DNA of 64,000 bases from Leucosporidium creatinivorum. Lineage: Eukaryota; Basidiomycota; Microbotryomycetes; Leucosporidiales; Leucosporidiaceae. Made by a program: the position numbers and the translations under genes. The stretch spans positions 1 to 64,000 of the forward strand of contig BCKL01000022.1 in NCBI GenBank assembly GCA_001600635.1, read 5' to 3'. Positions 57,714 through 64,000 of the stretch are shown piece by piece. The stretch's first letter is position 1. The number at the start of each line of letters is the position of its first letter. The notes below the pieces were generated by a model that was not told where the DNA came from, did no database searches, and worked only from the letters and a program-made list of their open reading frames with translations.

Positions 57714-58501
57714 ATGGATGATCTCGAGGATGGAGGTGGTCTCGTTTGCTTGCATGTTTGGGATGGAGGAGCATGGACATTCGGCGGAGGAGGAGGAGGG
57801 TCACGTTAGATGTGGCTCGTCGAAGAGGAGGAGGGAGGGTGAGCGGTGTTGGGAGTGCTTGGGGTCGTCGTGGATGGACAATTGTTTCGCTTCTCTCTCT
57901 CTCTCTCTCTTCCAAGTGGCTCAGGCGGTGTCGTCTTCCCCCCTTCTCGCTTTCCTACCACTCTATTCCCCTCCTTCCCCTGCCTCCCTAACTCACATAG
58001 TTCTCTTCGCAATCACGCACCTTGTTTCAAAAGCCTACAGATGGTCGAGAGCGATGTCCAGCGAGCGAACGAGAGAGAGAGCACGTTTTGAGCTGCTTCC
58101 GAACTTGCCTCCACGAGCCTAATTCGAACCGAGCTCGGCGCTGACCTTTTCCAGCCGGGCTTCGGAGGCGTCCGGCAAGCAACTTCCCGTACGATGAGCT
58201 TGATTGTGTACAGAGCTGTAGGGCAGTCCTCCCCGTTGTTGTGGTGCTTTTCTTGCGGAACTCCGTCTAACGCCCCCCCGAACTCCTTCGCTTCTTGCCT
58301 TCAACCTTTCGGGCTCCGACCACTTGACAGCGCCACCTCGCCAGGAGCACCTGCATCGCCTTCGGTTCATCAAACTCACGCCCCAGAGTCGCCCCTGCCG
58401 CCTCCGACCTTCCTGCACTCGAATCGCGCTGAGGACTCAGCAAGAGCTCGTTCCCCCCGCATCTTTTCCCCAGCAGCGCGCTCGCCCGCCCGTTCAATTC
58501 C
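57714..58501. other. Intergenic, GH26-like to MYB gene, with CT microsatellite
   Basis: 788 bp between + strand genes. A pure CT/TC run of about 20 nt lies at 57892-57911. The rest is pyrimidine-rich near the MYB gene and probably its promoter. No RNA gene seen. Confidence 0.45.
57892..57911. repeat. (CT)n microsatellite
   Basis: About ten uninterrupted TC units. Confidence 0.9.
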
Positions 58502-59921
58502 ATGGCCACCGCAAATGCGTCACCGCTACAGTCTACTTCCAAATCTATCTCGCCGTCGCCCGAAGCTGTGGAGGTGGAAGCTGCTGGAGGAGGCAGCAAG
58601 TGGCAGCCGGAGGAGGATGCGCGATTGAGGTCAGCTGTTGAGGAGCTCGGAGCAACCGGAGGGGCAGCAGGAGTTTGGAAAGAGGTAGCTGCGCGAGTTG
58701 GTGGTGGGAGGACCGATAAGGGGTGAGTCCTGGTCGACTGCGAGGCTGCTGCTCGCGCTGACCGAGTCCTGCGACGCTCAGCTGCAAGAAGCGCTGGACT
58801 CATTCGCTCGACCCTTCGCTCAAGAAAGGAAGATGGACACCAGAAGAAGATGCTATCCTGCTGGAGCACTACGCCGTGGTCGGCAGTCAATGGCTCGAGA
58901 TCTGTGAGTCGCCTTTCGGGCCGGCGGCGCCAACTTCCCTTCTTGCTCTTGCTGACCTCCGAGCCTCTCCACAGCACGATTCATCCCAGGAAGGAAGGCT
59001 GATCAATGCGCCAAGAGATACAGGGACACCCTGGACCCAAACCTCACGGCCGCCATCCCCTGGACCGCTGAGGAGGACTCGGTCATCCTAGCCGCCTACG
59101 ACCAAGTTGGACCTCTCTGGACGCTCATCTGCGCCAAGGTCGGGCCAGGACGGAGCGGCATGCACGTACGGAATCGCTGGAGGACGTTGATGAGGGCAGC
59201 GGTGCCCACGCTCTCGAGAACAACCTCGGCGGAAGGTCGGCCGGCGAGCAGGGAGCGGTCCTCGGAGGTCGGGCCATCGAGACGAGCTCGGTCGGTCACC
59301 AGTCTTGGAGGCATCGACGGTCGGACACGATCCCCTGCAGAGCGCGCCGAAGCGTGGAGGGATCTTAGTCGGTCGGAGTCGCCTGCTTCGCGCATCAAGG
59401 AGGACTTCCCCTCGCCGCCCATCCCCGAGCACACCGCCTCCCCCTTCGACTTTGACAAGTACTACGCCGCCATCGCTTCGCCTGCACCGCATGCCATCCC
59501 TTCGCCTGCTCCTCACCCGCCAACCACCTTCGGCCACGTCGGAACTTCCATCGGCACGCCTCCCTTCACAGAAGACGAGCTCGCCCTCCTTCGCGCCTAT
59601 CCTCCTCCACCGCAAGACACATACGATGGCTCAATGGATTGGACAGGCCTCGAACATATGGTCCCGCCTCCGCTGGCACCTCCCGTCTTCCCTTCGCCTC
59701 TGAGCCAAGCGCCGATGGTGAGCCTTCGCCGAGTCGGCTTGCCCTGCCCTTTCTCTGACCTCTTCGCTCGCTTACAGACACACGACCTCGTCATGTGCTC
59801 TCATTGTCACGGTAGCGGCTATGTCGCATCGTCTACGGACTACCTTGGGCATGGAGGGCAGGGAGCGCCTCTCGGTGGAGTTGCGACTGCAGCGGGTTGG
59901 CCGGGGTCGACTCATCTGTGA
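58502..59921 (+). CDS. MYB transcription factor with three repeats
   Basis: Nuclear DNA-binding regulator. ATG 58502, stop TGA 59919-59921, four or five exons. R1: KWQPEEDARLRSAVEELG ... GVWKEVAARVGGGRTDKGCKK. R2: GRWTPEEDAILLEHYAVVGS, QWLEIARFIPGRKADQCAKR, YRDTLDPNL. R3: PWTAEEDSVILAAYDQVGP, LWTLICAKVGPGRSGMHVRN, RWRTLM. Each repeat has regularly spaced Trp residues and the helix-turn-helix ending R-x3-(Q/H)-C/V-x-x-R-(Y/W). The order and spacing resemble animal c-Myb and yeast Bas1. The C-terminal half is Ser/Pro-rich with no clear domain except MCSHCHGSGYV near the end, a CxxCxGxG-like motif that may bind zinc (inference). Targets unknown. Confidence 0.85.
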
Positions 59922-60381
59922 TCGTGTGAGGGGTGCGGAGTATGCAACGGGAATGTTGTGAATATACTCAGCTTCTGGGGATCAAGATCGAGCGCCTGTG
60001 CAGCGAGCAGCTCAGCGAGCGTAGAGATTTCGTGCGCCTGTTCCGCCTCGCCGCTGAGGGGCACTTCGAGACCCACTGCACCGGCTCTCGTGATCTCGAG
60101 CGTACTGGAGATTTCGTGAGATGACTGCTCTCGAGTTATCGCCGTGGCCGAACCAGAGCCGACTCGAATATGCCTCGCCGAATCATCGCCGAGTACACTC
60201 GCACTTCGCAACTTGCCTAACGCTCCACCTCGTCGGAAAGACAGCGTATATAGCAATTCTCCTCATACGATTGAACCCTGTCGACTGCCTACCACCCTAC
60301 TTCGACCATCTACAGCCGAGGTCGATCCCCCTCTCGTCGCAGACCTTCTTGATCGTCTCTTCCTCCGCTTTGACTGCAGCG
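59922..60381. other. Convergent 3' region, MYB / F-box B
   Basis: 460 bp between converging genes; no coding-like frame, repeat or RNA gene recognised. Confidence 0.4.
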
Positions 60382-61529
60382 CTAGGCGACGATGAAATGA
60401 TGTGCCGCTGTGCCCGTTGATACGACAGCTTGGTGAGCTGAGGTGTGATTGTCGGCGACCGAAGGAAGCGGAGAAGGTAGGGCCGCGAAAGGGACGTCGG
60501 GCCAGTAGATGTTGAGAGAACGGAGAGTAGGGGGAAGGGATTCGAGCAGCTTCGTTTGCTCCCAGACGCTAGAGGGCCGACCGTTTACCCCCTCCGACAT
60601 GTTCAATTCCGCGAGCGCGTGGCAGCTTCGAATGACTTTGACGATTCCGGCGGCTACCTCGAGCTCGGCGGTCGGACGCTCACTGCGGAAAGGCTCGCTA
60701 TGAATGGCGAGTCGGGCGAGGGTGGAGAAAGGGGAGAGGTCCATGGTGAAGCGGTGGCAGGTGAGGTAGAGGGCTTCGAGTGAGGAGGAAGACGCTCCCG
60801 CCACCTTCGGAACACGATATCGTCGATCGTCGTATCTTGCCAGCTGAGGCTTTTGAGGGAGAAAGGCAGAGATTTGACGATGTCGGCGTCGTGCAGCCAC
60901 TTCCACGAATGCTCGGTGGTGACCGTCTGTCGGAGGTGCAGATGCTCAAGCTCGGCGAAGCCTTGGAGCACGCTGAACAGCCGACGCCCACTCCACGCGC
61001 CTCCCGGAAGGCTCAGGCTACGTATCCCGCTCCCAACCTCAGCGAGGAGAGCTTCGGATGGCTTGTCCCTCTTGACTCCCCTCGAGCCCTGGCTTACGTC
61101 GAGCACTTGGAGCTGGCGGCACAGAACCATGACGATTCCGAGCAGCGTGACTCCGACGTCACTGCTGCTAAGTGACCATAGATTCATCGCAAGCGAGCGG
61201 ACGTATTGTCCGAGTTGCGCGTTGAAAATGAGCGCCTCCAGCAGCGCGCGAGACGAAGGTTTGACGTGGCGAAGGCAGGCGAGCACGTTCTGGACCGAGG
61301 TTTCGTCCCCCTTTTCGTCCTCGTCCTCGTCCTCGTTCTCGTCCTCGCTGTCGTCGGTGTGCCATCGCGCCGTGATTGTGACATGGCGGTAGAGTTGAGC
61401 TCGGGCGAAGGGAAGGAAACGACGGCAGACCAGCGCGCAGCTCAACATGGTGTTGTCCTCGCGACCAAGGTAGACGCTCCACTCGAACACGAGATGAATA
61501 AGCTCGTCAGATAAGGTAGGGACGGGCAT
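60382..61529 (-). pseudogene. F-box-like protein B, one frame break
   Basis: Relative of F-box gene A. Minus strand, ATG 61529: MPVPTLSDELIHLVFEWSVY, then LSCALVCRRFLPFARAQLYR (F-box-like), an acidic insert (DDSEDENEDEDEDEKGDE), and leucine-rich segments (CRQLQVLDVSQGSRGVK, IRSLSLPGGAWSG, FAELEHLHLRQTVTTEHS, LKSLSWQDTTIDDIVF). At about 60810-60818 the conserved reading jumps to another frame (KVAGASSSSLEALYLTC, FSTLARLAIHSEPF, LLESLPPTLRSLNIYWPDVP), which fits gene A in order; one base seems missing. In the first frame the protein would end near 60654. Like gene A it has no introns in the coding part. A near-identical repeat copy lies upstream. The break may be decay or a sequence error. Confidence 0.65.
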
Positions 61530-61710
61530 GGCGTAGACGGGGAGCGGTGAGGGAGAGTGGGCAAGGGAGCTCGGAGGGGTAAAGCGGTCGAGGGACGAGC
61601 TACAGAGCAGTAGGTGATCAGCTTGACTCAACTAGCTATCTGAACTTGGCTCAACTCACCTCTGTCGTCCAGCAGCAGCGCGAGAGCAGCTTCCTAGGCG
61701 AGCGAGACGG
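61530..61710. promoter_or_regulatory. Leader / promoter of F-box B
   Basis: 181 bp between the F-box B start and repeat copy B. The minus-strand reading has splice-like signals, as in gene A, suggesting a spliced leader. Confidence 0.35.
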
Positions 61711-62181
61711 ACGAGCACGGAGCGTCTGTTGTGCTGGCGAGTAGGTGGTAGCTTCGAGGACGAGAGGGAGAACTGTAGGAGCAGTGCATGTCAGCTACAG
61801 CGCTGGCCTCGGAGGCCAGGTAGAGCTCACCTTCTTAGCGAGAACGAGTCGCCTGAGCAGCTTCGAAAGAGCGGCGTGTCCGACTGGCCGTACGCGAGCT
61901 GTACGAGAGCGAGCGGGGTGTAGGCGAGTAGTAGAGTGTCGTCCGAGTAGTTTTAACCCTGCTTCCAGCCAGCGAAGAGCGAGTCGAAGCGATGAGAACG
62001 AGGTGAGCGCAGAAGAGTAAGAGCAGTTCAAGCTGGAATCGAGCCAGGTCGCTCTGTAAAGGGGTCTCTCATCTTCGCTGTTGGCCCTTCAGGGTAGCAA
62101 GCAGATTTGATTGCTTCGAGCAGCAACCAAAGTCTTGTAACAAGTCGAAACGGTCCCTCCTTCAGCCCCTTCGCAGCTCGG
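61711..62181 (-). repeat. Dispersed repeat copy B (inverted partner at 37861-38332)
   Basis: Reverse complement of copy A; see that entry. The match starts at CCGAGCTGCGAAGGGGCTGA and ends past CAACAGACGCT. The central part, including the hairpin CTGGCCTCGGAGGCCAG (+ strand form) and the GTGAGC...CTCCTACAG intron-like segment, is almost unchanged. Confidence 0.85.
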
Positions 62182-62696
62182 TGCTAGGCGCTCGGAGGTC
62201 GAAGGCTCGAAGCTGTACTGAGCTGAGGGTGAATGACTAGCAGATCACTCGGACCTCGAAGCATCAGGTCAAGTATTTCTGTAGCAACCTCCTCAACACC
62301 TGCAGACGACTCGCTTGCTCAACAGGGCCGCTTAGGAGGCGGGTTCGAAGCTCTCAGCGCCGAGGTTCACCAAGAGAGCAAAAATGCCACGAGTATAGCA
62401 CTACAGCTTCCCAAAGCTTATTTAGAGCTTAAGTGAACCCCTTAGCTTGCAACGAGCTCGGTTGGATGCGAGAGGAGGGTCATCAAGAGGTAAGCGGAGC
62501 AGCGAGAGTCGACTCTCTCCCTCTTCCCTCTCGTCGGGATCTGCCGGCTCTTCAGCTTGACCTACAGAAGGCTCGGAGACGAGCCCTAGCATCAGCTGCA
62601 CACTCTACCAACGTTCTGTACGCCTCACCAGCGCCCTAATCGCCTACTTCTCGCAACGATCAGGTAGCACGGACCCCTCATCAAGCCTCAGCCGCG
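62182..62696. other. Gap before Zn-cluster gene, with a 67-codon frame
   Basis: 515 bp. A + strand frame 62233-62436 starts MTSRSLGPRSIRSSISVATS and ends LQLPKAYLELK; its composition is protein-like, but no family is recognised. The last 150 bp should hold the promoter of the Zn-cluster-like gene. Confidence 0.25.
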
Positions 62697-63763
62697 ATGG
62701 AGAACGCCCCAGAGACCTACAGGCCGCTCAACAGGAGGACTACATCGTGTCAGACGTGTCACCGTCGCAGTAAGTCGCTTGCTGGCGTGAAGTGGGCGTC
62801 TAGCACACAAAGAGCTGACCTCGCTCTCTCCTCTCTTCTCCTCGCCTCTTCGCCTGCACAGAAGTCGCCTGCGATCTCGGCGCGCCCTGCAGCGCTTGCA
62901 AGAAGCACGCCCTTACCCTCAAGAAGGATCCCATGTCGATGGTCTGCATCTACCCCTGCAGTCCAAAGGAGCTCCAGAGCCGCCGAGCCAGCTACGACGA
63001 CCGTCTTCTCGCGCAAAGGACCGAGGACGAGGAGCTGGGAGTGCGTAGGAGGAGGACTAGGAGCGCCACTGCACTTGCGGGAGGATTGGAGGAGATCTCG
63101 CTGGAGGAGGAGCCCAAGGTCAAGCGAGGCAGCGGGGGATCTCCCTCCTCGTCGAAGCCCGCCGAGGTCAGGATTAAGCCCAAGCGTCGCCAGTCGAAGG
63201 AGCAAAAGGTCAAGATCCCTTTGGTCGAAGAGCCTGTAGAGGACCTCGAGATGAGCAGTAAGGAGTACATGACGAGTCCGACCGAGCAGGGTGAGTCGAC
63301 CTCGACTCCGCCGAGCAAGAGAGGGCGAAGCTGACCACCTCGCGCAGAGCCCAAGCACTTCATCCACTCGCCTATCCTCCCTCCCATCGGTCACAACTTC
63401 CCCATCTTCAACCACACTCCCATCTACACCACTCACACGCCCATGCCACCTGCCTTCGTGTACCCTGACCCCTTCGCCGAGCCCGCTTCCGTTCCCGCCT
63501 TCGCCGACCCGCTCCCTCCCGCCTTCATCACCATCTTCGGCTCCGGCACTTCCACTCAGTCTCCCGTCCGCTGCACTACGCCCGTCGACGCTCTCCTCGC
63601 CTGTCCGCCTCCTTCTAAAAGCGACGCCTCGGGCTTGAACGAGATGCTCAGCGCTGGCTTCCTCAGCGACTCGTCCCCTTCCTCCTCCACCACCAGCTTC
63701 ACCTCTCCTTACGAAGAGTACATCTCGATGGTGGATGATGGGTACTTTGCAATGTGGGAGTGA
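62697..63763 (+). CDS. Zn(II)2Cys6-like transcription factor with an extended last loop
   Basis: Probable fungal binuclear zinc-cluster regulator, 305 aa in three exons (62697-62769, 62862-63290, 63348-63763). The N-terminal cluster reads C-Q-T-C, HRRKVA, C-DLGAP-C, S-A-C, then 15 residues (KKHALTLKKDPMSMV) to the sixth Cys of CIYPC. The first five Cys spacings (2, 6, 5, 2) match the Zn2Cys6 consensus, but the last loop is 15 instead of the usual 6-8. The basic linker RRKVACD fits DNA contact. An acidic/basic middle (RRRRTRSATALAGGLEE; KPKRRQSKEQKVK) and a Pro/Ser-rich C-terminus (PIYTTHTPMPPAFVYPDP; SSSTTSFTSPYEEYI) follow. No fungal-specific TF middle homology region was found. Intron 1 falls inside the cluster. 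Confidence 0.75.
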
Positions 63764-64000
63764 GGTGAGGTGTTTGAACCGCTTGAGCTTGAGAGGGGAC
63801 GAAGGGCCGAGGTCGACTCTTATACTGCATCGTCTGTGCACCCCATGTGTAGGAGTATAACGAGGCGCATATAAGTGTGGAACGTCGTCCTCTGTCTTTG
63901 TAATGTTACACGCCTCGAGAGAAGGTCTCCTGGCTATCTTCGGCGATGGCTCCTTTCCCCTTTCTCACTTCTCGACGGAGATGGGGTGAGCAGCGAAATC
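63764..64000. other. 3' flank of Zn-cluster-like gene
   Basis: Downstream sequence to the window end; no feature recognised. Confidence 0.3.

Noticed and set aside
58267-58977. 236-codon minus-strand frame
   Set aside because: Antisense to the first MYB exons and promoter; no recognisable domain.
62759-63841. 360-codon minus-strand frame
   Set aside because: It runs across both introns of the Zn-cluster-like gene and shows no motif; the plus-strand gene has a Cys cluster and correct splice sites.

Overview
The window looks like chromosomal DNA of a basidiomycete fungus, most probably a Pucciniomycotina red-yeast relative (inference from style, not from a search). It is GC-rich and gene-dense, and almost every gene is cut by many short introns of about 55-70 nt with GTGAGT-type donors, a CTGAC/CTAAC branch site and a CAG/TAG acceptor. 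The gene families are fungal: ribosome biogenesis, Golgi traffic, mitochondrial carriers, GCN1, F-box, Zn-cluster and MYB regulators.

Layout. 1-11.5 kb: 3' end of a phospholipase D-like gene, a GH17 wall glucanase with a membrane anchor, TVP23 (-), an unusually short SRP72, the cardiolipin enzyme PGS1, a MYND/DUF4470 gene carrying two coding breaks, and a kappa-class glutathione transferase (-). 11.8-17.1 kb (-): succinate/fumarate carrier SFC1, a pinin-like splicing protein, and riboflavin synthase RIB5, whose start codon is split by an intron. 17.3-25 kb (+): the SEACIT-GATOR2 subunit RTC1/WDR24 and an HSF-domain factor. 25.8-31 kb: TAH18 (-) and ATE1 (+), whose coding starts overlap head to head. 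31-37.3 kb: ArfGAP GCS1 (-), mitoribosomal mS23 (-), p24 cargo receptor EMP24 (+), NmrA-like reductase (-).

37.3-44 kb: an F-box gene (+) downstream of a 470-bp dispersed repeat, a decayed coding-like stretch, an SLC25 carrier (-), and NOP53 (-), which is interrupted by a 70-nt pure G run. 44.3-53.5 kb: GCN1, about 25 exons. 53.6-64 kb: isochorismatase-like hydrolase, GH26-like secreted protein, three-repeat MYB, a second and frame-broken F-box gene (-) that carries the inverted copy of the same 470-bp repeat upstream, and a Zn-cluster-like regulator.

How the genes relate. No metabolic cluster or mobile system is evident; the genes are mostly housekeeping. Functional themes recur: nutrient signalling (GCN1, RTC1/WDR24), protein targeting and Golgi traffic (SRP72, EMP24, TVP23, GCS1) and mitochondria (PGS1, SFC1, mS23, SLC25). 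The most unusual features are architectural: a start codon split by an intron, a stop codon alone in its exon, 10-nt and 14-nt microexons, overlapping divergent coding starts, and a near-identical inverted repeat shared by two strongly diverged F-box genes. Exon boundaries are by-eye predictions from splice signals, frame and family conservation.
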